Shown piece by piece: positions 56,156-64,000 of a stretch of 64,000 nt of DNA (position 1 is the stretch's first letter; every line of letters starts with the position of its first letter). Source of the stretch: Streptomyces sp. NBC_01716 (GTDB taxonomy: Bacteria; Actinomycetota; Actinomycetes; Streptomycetales; Streptomycetaceae). Position numbers and translations under genes: made by a program. The stretch is taken from contig NZ_CP109181.1 of assembly GCF_036248275.1 (NCBI RefSeq), forward strand, positions 2,666,001-2,730,000. Reading direction: 5' to 3'. The notes under the pieces were generated by a model. That model was not told where the DNA came from. It did not search any database and saw only the letters and a program-made list of their open reading frames with translations.

Positions 56156-57280
56156 ATGGTGAGCGAGTCCTGGTCCTCGTGGGCGGTGGGTGAGGCGGTG
56201 GGTGAGGCGCTGGAGCGGATCGACCGGATCGATCCGCGGCTGTGCGCGTTCATCGAGGTGTGGCACGCGGACGCGCTGGAGCGGGCGCGCCCGGTGGACA
56301 CCCAACTGCCGCTGGCGGGGCTGCCGTTCGCGGTGAAGGGCCCGACGGGCATCCGCTCGTACGCGGCGCGGCGGCTCATCGCGGCGGGGGCGGTGCCGGT
56401 CGGCTCGACGGCGGTGCCGGGGCCGGGGACGTACTGGCAGACGTGGGGCCTGGGCGCCCACGGCCGTACGGTCAATCCCTACCGCGCCGACCGTACGCCC
56501 GGTGGTTCGTCGGCGGGCTCGGCCGCGGCGGTCGCGGCCGGACTGGTGCCGCTGGCGACGGGCAGCGACGGGGCGGGGTCGGTGCGGATCCCGGCGGCGT
56601 GGTGCGGGGTGTTCGGTCTGAAGACGACGAACGGACTGCTGCCGACGCCGGACCGGACGGGGCTGGCGTCGGCGGGGGTGCTGACGCGGCGGGTGGCGGA
56701 CGCGCGGACGTATCTGCGGTACGTGCTGGACGGGCACGAGGCCGCGGCGGGAGCCGGGGTGCCGCCGCCGGCACCGGTGCCGGCCACGTACTCGCCGGAT
56801 CTCGGTTTCGCCCGGACCGATCCGGCGGTGGAGGCGGTGGTGCGGGCGGCGGTGGACCGGTTGGCGGCGGCCGGCGCCGTACGCCTCGACGAGGCCCCCG
56901 GCTCGTCGCTGTCGCTGCTCGACCCGCGCGAGGCATGGTCGGCGGTACGCGGCGGTGATCCGTCCGGCGGGGCGGGAGCGGGCGCCCGGCAGGAGAACGA
57001 CCGGCGGCTCGACGCGTACTTCGCGCGTACGCCGCTGCTGCTCACCCCGGTGACTCCGAACCGCCCGCACGGCCACGAGGGGCCGGGCGCGGACGTCTAC
57101 TCGACGGCGCTGACCTGGGCGTTCAACCTGAGCGGCCATCCGGCGGCGAGTCTGCCCGCCGGTTTCACACCGGACGGCTGCCCCGTGGGACTCCAACTGG
57201 TGGCCGCGCGCGGGGCGGACGTCCCACTCCTCGAAATCGCGGGTGCGGCCGAGGCTGTCCTGCCTGTCGTGCGCCCATGA
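56156..57280 (+). CDS. Amidase-signature family hydrolase (short form)
   Basis: 374 residues. Catalytic Lys in LPFAVKGP, the cis-Ser in PGGSSAGSAAAVAAG and nucleophile Ser in GSDGAGSVRIPAAWCGVFGLK give the Ser-cisSer-Lys triad. Family members are usually 450-500 residues; here the region after about residue 200 is shortened and the C-terminus (SGHPAASLPAGF) is normal. It hydrolyses amides; the substrate is unknown. It starts 15 bp after the PBP gene with GGGGAG upstream and may be read from the same transcript. Confidence 0.9.
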   Translation: MVSESWSSWAVGEAVGEALERIDRIDPRLCAFIEVWHADALERARPVDTQLPLAGLPFAVKGPTGIRSYAARRLIAAGAVPVGSTAVPGPGTYWQTWGLGAHGRTVNPYRADRTPGGSSAGSAAAVAAGLVPLATGSDGAGSVRIPAAWCGVFGLKTTNGLLPTPDRTGLASAGVLTRRVADARTYLRYVLDGHEAAAGAGVPPPAPVPATYSPDLGFARTDPAVEAVVRAAVDRLAAAGAVRLDEAPGSSLSLLDPREAWSAVRGGDPSGGAGAGARQENDRRLDAYFARTPLLLTPVTPNRPHGHEGPGADVYSTALTWAFNLSGHPAASLPAGFTPDGCPVGLQLVAARGADVPLLEIAGAAEAVLPVVRP

Positions 57281-57396
57281 CGACACCGGACGGCGCGTCA
57301 ACAAGTGGTGCGGAAGGCATTGACGAGAGCTGCTGACAGGAAGTCTTATAACAGAGTCGAGAACCGTACCCCCGGTAACACGAGGTGCTCCCAGCC

Positions 57397-58326
57397 ATGA
57401 CAGCAGCGCACGACATCCAGCTCCTCCACGACGCGCTCGGTCCGCTGCGGGACCGCGAGCAGGTCGCCCGGCGCCTGCTCGAAGCCTCGGCCAAGCACTC
57501 CTTCGACCCGGAGAAGGACCTCGACTGGGACGCCCCGGCGGAGGACGGCAAGTGGTTCTGGCCGCCGGAGCTCGTCTCGCTCTACGACACCCCGCTGTGG
57601 CGGCGGATGTCCGAGGAGCGGCGGATGGATCTGGCCCGCCACGAGGCGGCGTCGCTCGCCTCGCTCGGCATCTGGTTCGAGATCATCCTGATGCAGTTGT
57701 TGGTCAGGCACATCTACGACAAGTCGGTGACCAGCAGTCATGTCCGCTACGCGCTCACCGAGATAGCGGACGAGTGCCGCCACTCGATGATGTTCGCGAA
57801 GATGATCCAGAAGGGCGGCGCCCCGGCGTACCCCGTCCCCCGCGTCTACCACAACGTCGCGCGCCTGCTGAAGACCGTCTCCACGACCCCGGGCTCGTTC
57901 GCCGCGACGCTCCTGGGCGAGGAGATCCTGGACTGGATGCAGCGCCTGACGTTCCCGGACGAGCGCGTCCAGCCGCTCGTACGCGGCGTGACACGCATCC
58001 ATGTGGTGGAGGAGGCCCGCCATGTCCGCTACGCACGCGAGGAGTTGCGCCGCCAGATGGTCACATCCCCGCACTGGGAGAGGGAACTGACGCGTCTCAC
58101 GGCCGGCCAGGCGGCGCGCGTCTTCTCCGTCTGCTTCGTGAACCCCCAGGTCTACGAGAACGTGGGCCTGGACCGCCGCGAGGCCGTCACCCAGGTCCGC
58201 GCGAGCGGACATCGCCGGGAGGTGATGCAGTCGGGCGCGAAACGCCTCACGGACTTCCTGGACGACATCGGGGTGATGCGGGGAACGGGGCGTCGGCTCT
58301 GGAAGGCGTCGGGGCTGCTGGCGTGA
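57397..58326 (+). CDS. AurF-like diiron oxygenase
   Basis: 309 residues, all helical. Ligand motifs: EIADECRHSMMF (ExxH) near residue 125, GEEILDWMQR in the middle and HVVEEARHVRYAREEL (ExxH) near residue 205, plus E/H in earlier helices. This is the AurF (p-aminobenzoate N-oxygenase) group of nonhaem diiron enzymes; most members have unknown substrates. ATG 57397 is used, as the upstream ATG lacks a ribosome site. TATAAC at about 57347 lies in an AT-rich promoter-like stretch. No PKS/NRPS gene is near, so it is not evidently biosynthetic. Confidence 0.85.
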   Translation: MTAAHDIQLLHDALGPLRDREQVARRLLEASAKHSFDPEKDLDWDAPAEDGKWFWPPELVSLYDTPLWRRMSEERRMDLARHEAASLASLGIWFEIILMQLLVRHIYDKSVTSSHVRYALTEIADECRHSMMFAKMIQKGGAPAYPVPRVYHNVARLLKTVSTTPGSFAATLLGEEILDWMQRLTFPDERVQPLVRGVTRIHVVEEARHVRYAREELRRQMVTSPHWERELTRLTAGQAARVFSVCFVNPQVYENVGLDRREAVTQVRASGHRREVMQSGAKRLTDFLDDIGVMRGTGRRLWKASGLLA

Positions 58327-58337
58327 GGGGCGCGCGA

Positions 58338-58379
58338 GGCCACCGGGACCGGCGCTGACACGCGCCGGTCCCGGTGGCC
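58338..58379. terminator. Bidirectional hairpin between the diiron oxygenase and the anchored secreted protein gene
   Basis: Perfect 17-bp stem beginning GGCCACCGGGACCGG with a short loop, 11 bp after each convergent stop. Confidence 0.92.
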
Positions 58380-58389
58380 CGCGTGGACG

Positions 58390-58893
58390 TCAGTGCTTCG
58401 CCCGGCGGCGCAGCGCCAGCGTGCCGCCCGCGGCGGCCAGCGTGACCAGTCCCGCCCCTGCCGCGACCTTCGTCGCGTCCATGCCCGAGACGCTCCCGCC
58501 CAGGCCGCCCCTGGCACCCCTGGTCGGGGTCGGGGACGGGGTCGAGGACCTCGCGACGGTGAAGGTGAAGGTGGAGGGGCTGCCGTTCGGGCAGGAGATG
58601 TTGACCGTGTGGGTGCCGGCGCGGGCGTCACGGCGGATCGTGGCCGTGCCCCGGTAGATGCCCGTCGTCGAGCTCGCGGTGAGCGTGACCGAGCCCGTGA
58701 AGGCCCCGGAGGAGGCCGTCACGGTGCTGGCGTCGCAGCCGCCGTTGAGGGAGAGGGTGACCGGGGAGCCGGGCCGCGCCGGGCTCGGGCTCACCGTGAG
58801 GGTCGGCTGGGGGTCGGCATGGACGGCCGTCGCACCCACGCCGAGGGCCAGCGAGGACAGGGCGGCGGTGGCGAGAACGCGAACAACGCGCAT
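58390..58893 (-). CDS. Secreted protein with one Ig-like domain and C-terminal membrane anchor
   Basis: 167 residues. Signal peptide cut near VHADP (about 26). A single beta-rich domain ([19 protein letters not shown]...HTVNISC) with two Cys follows, then a Ser/Thr/Pro linker and a hydrophobic helix [25 protein letters not shown] at the end. There is no LPxTG motif, so it is held by the C-terminal helix rather than sortase. Putative surface protein; function unknown. Confidence 0.85.
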   Translation of the reverse strand: MRVVRVLATAALSSLALGVGATAVHADPQPTLTVSPSPARPGSPVTLSLNGGCDASTVTASSGAFTGSVTLTASSTTGIYRGTATIRRDARAGTHTVNISCPNGSPSTFTFTVARSSTPSPTPTRGARGGLGGSVSGMDATKVAAGAGLVTLAAAGGTLALRRRAKH

Positions 58894-59151
58894 GGTGAGG
58901 ATCTCCGCTTCCTTGGCGCGGCGCGGGCGTCGGCCACCCGCTGGGAAAACCGGGCCGTGGCCTTCATCAAAGGCAGAGGCGCCGTCAAGCGGCGCGCCGA
59001 GGCGTGGCGCCGGGTTCCGTCGAACGGATCAGCCGGGACCGCTAAGCCGCTGGTCGCGGAGGTGGGACGGGGACGGACGGCGGGGCGGGTGCCGTACGCC
59101 GCGGGGGTGACCGGCGTCGGCGCGGGGCGGGCGCTGCGCGACACTGGCGGC

Positions 59152-59424
59152 GTGAGAAGCGAAGAGACCGTCTTTGTCGGCGGGCCGCTGGACGGTCGCG
59201 TACTGCCCGTGCTGACCGGCCCGACCGGGCAGCCGCCCAAGTGGTACGAGGTCCCCGTGCCGGACGCCGCCGGCGGGCCGCCCACCGTGTTCGCGTACCG
59301 GCGCGCGCCCGCCGGGTACACCAAGCGGCTCGGGCTGCAACGGGGCTGGAAGTACGAGTACGTCCCCGAGGGCCGCGAGCGGCGCGCGCTCAAGTGGCCC
59401 TGGTCGAAGCCGGGGAACGGCTGA
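59152..59424 (+). CDS. 90-residue hypothetical protein
   Basis: From GTG 59152 (product [19 protein letters not shown] after the initiator). GACACT lies six bases upstream, fitting a leaderless transcript; no ribosome site is seen. Compact basic protein with GGPLDGR near the start and [18 protein letters not shown] near the end; no known domain recognised. Codon use matches neighbours. The long frame upstream of this start overlaps a real gene and is rejected. Confidence 0.7.
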   Translation: MRSEETVFVGGPLDGRVLPVLTGPTGQPPKWYEVPVPDAAGGPPTVFAYRRAPAGYTKRLGLQRGWKYEYVPEGRERRALKWPWSKPGNG

Positions 59425-59543
59425 CGGGACGGTTTCGGGCACCACCCGATCGCCAAGTCCGTGGCCTTACACGGCCACATATGGTGCGGCAGGCGGGATT
59501 TGTCGGGCACCATCTAGGTTCTGTCGCGGGGCGGGACGCCCCG

Positions 59544-59571
59544 TTGGACCGATCGGACAGGAACCTAGGAT
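59544..59571 (+). promoter_or_regulatory. Promoter of the pseudokinase gene
   Basis: TTGGAC, 16 bp, TAGGAT, 50 bp before the GTG start. Confidence 0.6.
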
Positions 59572-59620
59572 CGACCAGGCCGGAGACGACCTCCCGGCCG
59601 AGCCACCAGGGGGCATACGC

Positions 59621-62284
59621 GTGATGGAACCGCTGCGGCACGACGACCCGCGTCTCGTCGGCCCTTACACCGTGCTGGCGCGGTACCGGGAGTCGGCGAG
59701 TGCCGTGCGGTATCTGGCGTACGGGCCGAACGGCGGCACCGTCGTCGTCACGGTCGCCCGCCCCGCCCTCGCCGCGCTGCCCGCCTTCCAGCGGCGCTTC
59801 CAGGCCGAGGCGCGGACCGCCGAGCGGCTGGCGGGCGGCTGGGTGCAGCCACTGCTCGGCTCCCGTACGGACCCGTCCGGGGAAGCCACACTCTGGACCG
59901 CGTCGGACTACGTCCCCGCGCTCACCCTCGGCGAGGCCGTCGCCGTCGCCGGTCCGCTGCCCGAGCGGGCCGTGCGGATACTGGGCGCCGGGCTCGCCGA
60001 GACGCTGTCGCGGGTGCACGCGAGCGGAGCCGTCCTCCAGGGCCTCGCCCCCGACACCGTGACGCTGGCCGCCGACGGGCCGCGTCTCACCGCCTTCGGG
60101 GCGCTCGGCGCGGCGGCGTCCGCCGAGGCCATGGAGGGCGGACGGCTGTCGGTGCGGCTCGGGTATCTCACTCCGGAGCAGCTGGAGGGCGAGGTACCGG
60201 GGCCGCCGTCGGACATCTTCGTACTGGGGCTGCTGCTGGCGTACGCGGCCACCGGTACGACGCCCCTCACGAAGGGGCCGGCCGAATCGGCGATCGAACG
60301 CATCGCGTACGGGACGGCCGAACTCGACGGTGTGCCGCAGGAGTTGCGGTCGCTCGTCGCGCGCTGCCTGGCGAAGGAGCCGGGCGAGCGGCCGACCGCC
60401 GGGGCCGTCGCCGCCGAACTGGCGCTGGAGGGCGCGGCAGCGGCGGCGAGCGCCGGACCGGACGGGTGGCTGCCCGCCGCCCTGTCGGCCTCGATCGCCG
60501 AACAGGCCGCCCGGGTCGACGCCCTGCACGCCCCGCTGGAGGGCCCGAAGGACGGGGCTGCGAACGCTCCTGCGGACTCGGTCTCCGGTGCGCCGGCCGA
60601 CGCCGCACCCGGCGCCGCGCCCGAGCCCGACACCCGCACCACCCGCATCGGCCGGCCCCGGACCGCGTCCGGTGGCGAGAGCGGTGTCGTCGACCGGCCC
60701 ACCGCCGCCCTGTCGCTGCCCCGCGCCCGGCCGGAGCCGACCGCCCTCCCGCTGCCGCCGGCCGCCGCTCCGGTGCCGCAGCAGTCGCAGTCCCTCCCGC
60801 CCGCGCCGGGACCGCAGGGACCGCCCGCCCTGCCGCCGGGGCCGCCCCCGGGTCCGGCGCCCGCCCTCACCGCACCCACCGGCGCCGGCTCGGGCTCCGG
60901 CCGCTTCGCCGCGCTCGGACGGCCTCTCAGACGGCCCCTCGGGCGCTCTCTCGGCGGGCCGCCCGCTCAGCCGCTCGGCCGGCGCGCGCTCCTCACCGCC
61001 ATCGCCGCCGGCGCCGCCGGGCTGGTGATCGGCGGCGGGGGCGTCCTCGCACTCGCCGACGACGAGCCGTCCGACGACAGCGACAACAAGCCCGCCGACG
61101 ACACCCCCAAGGGCCTGACCGGGCTGCCGCCCGAAGCCCTCTGGGCGTACGAACACAAGGGGGCAGCCGACGAAGTCCTGAACGCCGCCGTCATCGGCGA
61201 CCGCACCCTCGTCCTGACCACGGGCTCCGGCGCCACCGGCGTAGACGTACGCACCGGGAAGCGGCTCTGGCAGAAGCCCGAGGCCGCCTCCCTCCACCAG
61301 GCGCTGCCCGTCTCGGCCGGGCTCGGCTTCGTCGCCGGGGCGGCCGGTCTGCTCTGGATCAGGGCCGCGTCGGGCGCCGTCGAGCACCGCGTCGACTACG
61401 CCGACGGCGTCAAGGGCGCCCCCGGTCTGAAGGTCGCGGGCGTCGCCGGGACCGCTGACGGCCAGGTCTGGTTCACCGGGTCGTACCGGACCGGTACAGG
61501 GAAGGCGGCCGTGGTCCGCACCCATCTCTTCGCCTTCGATCTGACGACCCGTAAGGAGTTGTGGCGCACCGTGATCGCCAACGGCCGCGCGCCGTTGACC
61601 CCGGTGTACCAGCTGATCGCCGTACGCGAGGCGGACATCGTGGTGCGCCAGGACGCCAAGTCGCTGCTGCCCGTCCAGGTCAAGGCGGCCAAGGGCCGGT
61701 CGGTCTACCACTGCTTCAACCGCGTGAGCGGCAAGCGGACCTGGTCGAAGTCGTTCGGCGCCGTGCCGCCGGTGGGCGGTTCGGTCGGCGACGCGAAGGG
61801 CCGGCTGTACGCCGCTGCGGCCGATCAGCTGTACGCGTACGACACCGCCGACGCCAAGCAGGTGTGGCGCAGGTCGGGCGCGCCCGAGGTGCCGGGGCAG
61901 AAGCCCTTCGCCTTCGGCACCGGCACTCTCGCCGGCTCCACGCTCTACATCGCCAACCGCTACCAGGAGGTCTACGCGCTCGACCCCGAGTCCGGCGTAC
62001 AGCGCTGGAAGGGCACGACCGAGGGTCCGGCCTGGACGGGTGTCCCCCGGATCTCGCTCAGCGAGAGCGGCCGGACGGTGCTGTCGGCCGACGGGCTCCA
62101 GGTGACGGCGTTCGGGGCGAAGGACGGCAAGCGGCTCTGGAAGTTCCAGAACGCCGGCGGCCCCGCCCCCTCCCCCGGCGCGGACGGCACGGCCGTGGCC
62201 ACACCCCCGTACCAGCCGCTGATGGCCGGGAAGACCGCCGTGATCCGGCGCGGGGGCACGTTCTACGCGCTGCCGGTCGACTGA
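59621..62284 (+). CDS. Membrane pseudokinase with extracytoplasmic PQQ-type beta-propeller
   Basis: 887 residues. GTG 59621 with AGGGGG 6 nt upstream (ATG 59624 also possible). Residues 10-280 have the Hanks Ser/Thr-kinase fold, but the catalytic residues are gone: the VAVK lysine is Thr44, HRDLKPSN reads LQGLAPDT (139-146), and DFG is AFG (158-160). The alphaC Glu63 and the GYLTPEQL stretch remain. A Pro/Ala-rich linker (about 285-450) leads to one transmembrane helix (about 456-478) and an outer domain with PQQ/WD-like repeats (DVRTGKRLW, DLTTRKELW, DTADAKQVW, DPESGVQRW). It should sense an outside signal and act by protein binding, not phosphorylation. Confidence 0.92.
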   Translation: MMEPLRHDDPRLVGPYTVLARYRESASAVRYLAYGPNGGTVVVTVARPALAALPAFQRRFQAEARTAERLAGGWVQPLLGSRTDPSGEATLWTASDYVPALTLGEAVAVAGPLPERAVRILGAGLAETLSRVHASGAVLQGLAPDTVTLAADGPRLTAFGALGAAASAEAMEGGRLSVRLGYLTPEQLEGEVPGPPSDIFVLGLLLAYAATGTTPLTKGPAESAIERIAYGTAELDGVPQELRSLVARCLAKEPGERPTAGAVAAELALEGAAAAASAGPDGWLPAALSASIAEQAARVDALHAPLEGPKDGAANAPADSVSGAPADAAPGAAPEPDTRTTRIGRPRTASGGESGVVDRPTAALSLPRARPEPTALPLPPAAAPVPQQSQSLPPAPGPQGPPALPPGPPPGPAPALTAPTGAGSGSGRFAALGRPLRRPLGRSLGGPPAQPLGRRALLTAIAAGAAGLVIGGGGVLALADDEPSDDSDNKPADDTPKGLTGLPPEALWAYEHKGAADEVLNAAVIGDRTLVLTTGSGATGVDVRTGKRLWQKPEAASLHQALPVSAGLGFVAGAAGLLWIRAASGAVEHRVDYADGVKGAPGLKVAGVAGTADGQVWFTGSYRTGTGKAAVVRTHLFAFDLTTRKELWRTVIANGRAPLTPVYQLIAVREADIVVRQDAKSLLPVQVKAAKGRSVYHCFNRVSGKRTWSKSFGAVPPVGGSVGDAKGRLYAAAADQLYAYDTADAKQVWRRSGAPEVPGQKPFAFGTGTLAGSTLYIANRYQEVYALDPESGVQRWKGTTEGPAWTGVPRISLSESGRTVLSADGLQVTAFGAKDGKRLWKFQNAGGPAPSPGADGTAVATPPYQPLMAGKTAVIRRGGTFYALPVD

Positions 62285-62296
62285 CAAGCCACCACG

Positions 62297-62324
62297 CCGG
62301 GGGGCCGTCGTATCGGCCCTCCGG
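62297..62324 (+). terminator. Hairpin after the pseudokinase gene
   Basis: An 11-bp stem with one G-U pair (CCGGGGGGCCG against CGGCCCTCCGG), loop TCGTAT, 12 bp past the stop. Confidence 0.8.
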
Positions 62325-62442
62325 GGGTGACGGCGTGCCGCCATGTCGCCCAATTGTGCGGTAAGCACACGGGATCGGGGCAAGTGACGCCGCATCATCA
62401 CCTTGGGGCCGGACAGGCCGTCCCGCAAACGGAGGTGATGGT

Positions 62443-63726
62443 GTGTCAGGCAGACTTCCGCGAGCCGTCTGTACGGCGGCACTCGCCGCCGTCGTCGCGG
62501 CCCCGTACGCCGCACCGGCCGGCGCCGAACCCGTTCCGGGCGCCGAGGCGTCCCCAAGTGCCCCGTCCGTCACGGGTGCCGGGCCCGTCACGGCTCCACG
62601 CGGCGACGGCGCCCCGCGCAGCGTCTCCCAACTGCTCACCGAGCTGCGGAAGCTGTACCGGCAGGCCGAGGAGGCCACCGAGGCGTACAACGCCACCGAG
62701 GTGAAGCTCACCGCCCAGCAGGCCAAGGCGAAGAGCGTCGGCACGGGCCTCACCGACGCCCGCGAGGCACTGGTCCGCAGCCGGGTCCAGGCCGGGCGGC
62801 TCGCCCGTCAGCAGTATCAGGGCACCTCCGAACTCTCCTCCTACATCCAGCTGTTGCTCTCCGGCGACCCCCAACACGCCCTCGACCAGCAGCATCTGAT
62901 GGACCGTGCGCAGGGCGACCGGCTGTCGACGATCGCGCGGCTGACCAACGGCGAGAGGCGTGCCGACACCCTCGCCGCCCAGTCCCGGAAGGCTCTGGCG
63001 GAGCAGAAGGCACTCGCCGCGAAGCAGAAGAGGCAGCGCGACACGGTCCGGGCGAAGCTGGCGGACGTGGAGAAGATGCTCGCCTCGCTCACCGCCGGGC
63101 AGATCGCGGCGATCGCTGAGCGCGAGGACGCCGACACGGACAAGGCGCAGGAGAAACTGATCACTTCCGGCGCGCTCGGCGACGCCGCGCCCGCGCCGCA
63201 GACCGCGTCAGGGGCGGTGGCGGGGACGGCCACGACGGGGGGCCTGAGCAGAAGCCTCCGAGCGCCGTCGGCCGGCGGCGACGAGGCGCTGACGTACGCC
63301 GTCGGCCAGATCGGCAAGCCGTATCTGTGGGGCGCGGAGGGTCCGGAGTCGTACGACTGCTCGGGGCTCACCTCGCGGGCCTGGGCGCGCGCCGGGGTGA
63401 GTGTGCCCCGTACGAGCCAGGAGCAGTGGGCCGGGCTGCCCAGGGTGAAGCTGAGCGAGCTGCGCCCCGGCGATCTGGTGGTGTACTTCCCGAAGGCCAC
63501 CCATGTGGCGATCTACCTCGGCGCCGGGAAGGTCGTCCATGCCCCGCGCCCCGGGGGCCGGGTGAAGGTCTCCCCCATCGCGTCGAACCCGTTGCTCGGC
63601 GCTGTACGGCCGGACCCGGGGGCCGCACCGCTCGACGCGGCGTCGTACGAGCCTCCGGAGCTGCCGCCGGGGGCCACCGCGGGCGACGACACGGGCAACA
63701 ACTCGGCCACCGCACCGGCGGGTTGA
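62443..63726 (+). CDS. Secreted NlpC/P60 (C40) peptidoglycan endopeptidase
   Basis: 427 residues. GTG 62443 after an excellent ribosome site GGAGGTGAT. Signal peptide to about residue 28. A long coiled coil (about 60-240) rich in Ala/Gln/Lys/Arg precedes the catalytic domain: Cys in SYDCSGLTSRAWARAGV, then PRTSQEQW, the LRPGDLVVYF motif and His in ATHVAIYLGAGKVVHAP. It cuts stem peptides at D-Glu-mDAP bonds. This is the RipA-like type with N-terminal coiled coil. The last about 60 residues are Pro/Gly/Asp-rich and disordered. Confidence 0.94.
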   Translation: MSGRLPRAVCTAALAAVVAAPYAAPAGAEPVPGAEASPSAPSVTGAGPVTAPRGDGAPRSVSQLLTELRKLYRQAEEATEAYNATEVKLTAQQAKAKSVGTGLTDAREALVRSRVQAGRLARQQYQGTSELSSYIQLLLSGDPQHALDQQHLMDRAQGDRLSTIARLTNGERRADTLAAQSRKALAEQKALAAKQKRQRDTVRAKLADVEKMLASLTAGQIAAIAEREDADTDKAQEKLITSGALGDAAPAPQTASGAVAGTATTGGLSRSLRAPSAGGDEALTYAVGQIGKPYLWGAEGPESYDCSGLTSRAWARAGVSVPRTSQEQWAGLPRVKLSELRPGDLVVYFPKATHVAIYLGAGKVVHAPRPGGRVKVSPIASNPLLGAVRPDPGAAPLDAASYEPPELPPGATAGDDTGNNSATAPAG

Positions 63727-63741
63727 CCTCCGGAGGCGGCG

Positions 63742-64000
63742 TCAGCCGGCCGTGCTCCCGCCCGCCTCGGTGAGATAGGCCTTGGTCTTCCGCGCGTCGT
63801 AGAAGAAGTTCTCGAAGTCCGACGGGTCGTCGAAGCCGTTCGCGAACCGGTCGGCGACCGGCTGGAGCCGGCCCGCCGCCTCGAACATGTCCAGCACATG
63901 CGCCGGCGGCGGGGCGAGCATCGTGTTCGTCCACTTGGTGGTGTGCCGCGCGCTCTCCCAGTGGCGCTCGAACGTCGCCCGCATCCACGCCTCGTCGAAC
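63742..64000 (-). CDS. C-terminal part of a protein, possibly a flavin-dependent oxygenase (5' end outside window)
   Basis: 86 codons open to the right edge. The visible sequence (FERHWESARHTTKWTNTMLAPPP, FENFFYDARKTKAYL) is helical. The pattern WTNxMLAPPPxHV is reminiscent of the C-terminal part of styrene/indole monooxygenase-like flavoproteins, but this is from memory and uncertain. The stop lies 13 bp from that of the convergent NlpC/P60 gene. Confidence 0.6.
   Translation of the reverse strand, partial: FDEAWMRATFERHWESARHTTKWTNTMLAPPPAHVLDMFEAAGRLQPVADRFANGFDDPSDFENFFYDARKTKAYLTEAGGSTAG

Noticed and set aside
62325..62442. Possible c-di-AMP (ydaO) riboswitch upstream of the NlpC/P60 gene
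   Set aside because: Such riboswitches precede cell-wall hydrolase genes in actinobacteria, so I looked for one, but the space is short and I did not find the conserved GGGGTGAATC-like and GAACCC-type blocks.
59390..62557. 1055-codon minus-strand ORF opposite the pseudokinase gene
   Set aside because: Shadow frame; the plus strand has a coherent kinase fold, linker, membrane helix and propeller.

Overview
The window is high-GC actinobacterial DNA, almost certainly a Streptomyces chromosome core. The evidence is GC-rich third codon positions with shadow ORFs in most frames, GTG/TTG starts, leaderless TANNNT-ATG promoters, a chitinase promoter with the Streptomyces direct repeats, a LivH-LivM type fusion, a NIT-sensor/roadblock pair, and a gene order that (from memory, not searched) is largely colinear with the S. 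coelicolor SCO53xx region. No insertion sequence, integrase, CRISPR array or rRNA gene was seen; there is one tRNA gene.

Layout. 1-5.4 kb: a membrane-tethered ATPase with a disordered tail, a STAS-domain antagonist, a 3-hydroxybutyryl-CoA dehydrogenase, a PduO-type cobalamin adenosyltransferase and a small membrane protein. 5.5-9.5 kb: a NarL-type two-component system and the chitinase gene chiC with two 12-bp promoter repeats. 9.5-18 kb: a DUF2550 gene and the full F-type ATP synthase operon atpIBEFHAGDC, all leftward. 18-24 kb: a WecA/TagO-like glycosyltransferase, a Cys-to-Ser LMW-phosphatase homologue, tsaC/sua5, prmC, prfA and rpmE (translation termination and tRNA modification). 24-36 kb: LCP ligase, secreted S1 protease, rho, then the aspartate-family genes thrB, thrC, hom, lysA and the degenerate argS paralogue nrtL, and a receiver-only response regulator. 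36.4-37.7 kb: tRNA-Arg(CCG) followed by about 1.2 kb without a supportable gene.

37.7-45.6 kb is a rightward unit in which a nitrate/nitrite-sensor-like kinase and a roadblock protein precede a complete branched-chain amino acid/urea-type ABC transporter. 45.6-49.8 kb: a flavin monooxygenase and a secreted GH97 glycosidase. 50-52 kb: divergent Ku and LigD-polymerase genes (NHEJ). 52-58.3 kb: zinc-ribbon and SH3 proteins, a FtsW/RodA plus transpeptidase pair behind a 20-bp perfect palindrome, an amidase and an AurF-like diiron enzyme. 58.4-64 kb: a small anchored secreted protein, a 90-residue hypothetical, a pseudokinase fused to an extracytoplasmic PQQ-type propeller, a secreted NlpC/P60 hydrolase and a partial gene at the right edge.

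Most promising points: the dead kinase-propeller receptor (all catalytic landmark residues replaced), the two-gene partial conservon attached to a transporter operon, the palindromic operator-like element overlapping the cell-wall synthase promoter, the active-site-dead phosphatase homologue inside the tsaC operon, and the argS relic NrtL upstream of lysA. All calls come from reading the sequence and family knowledge; no database search was run.
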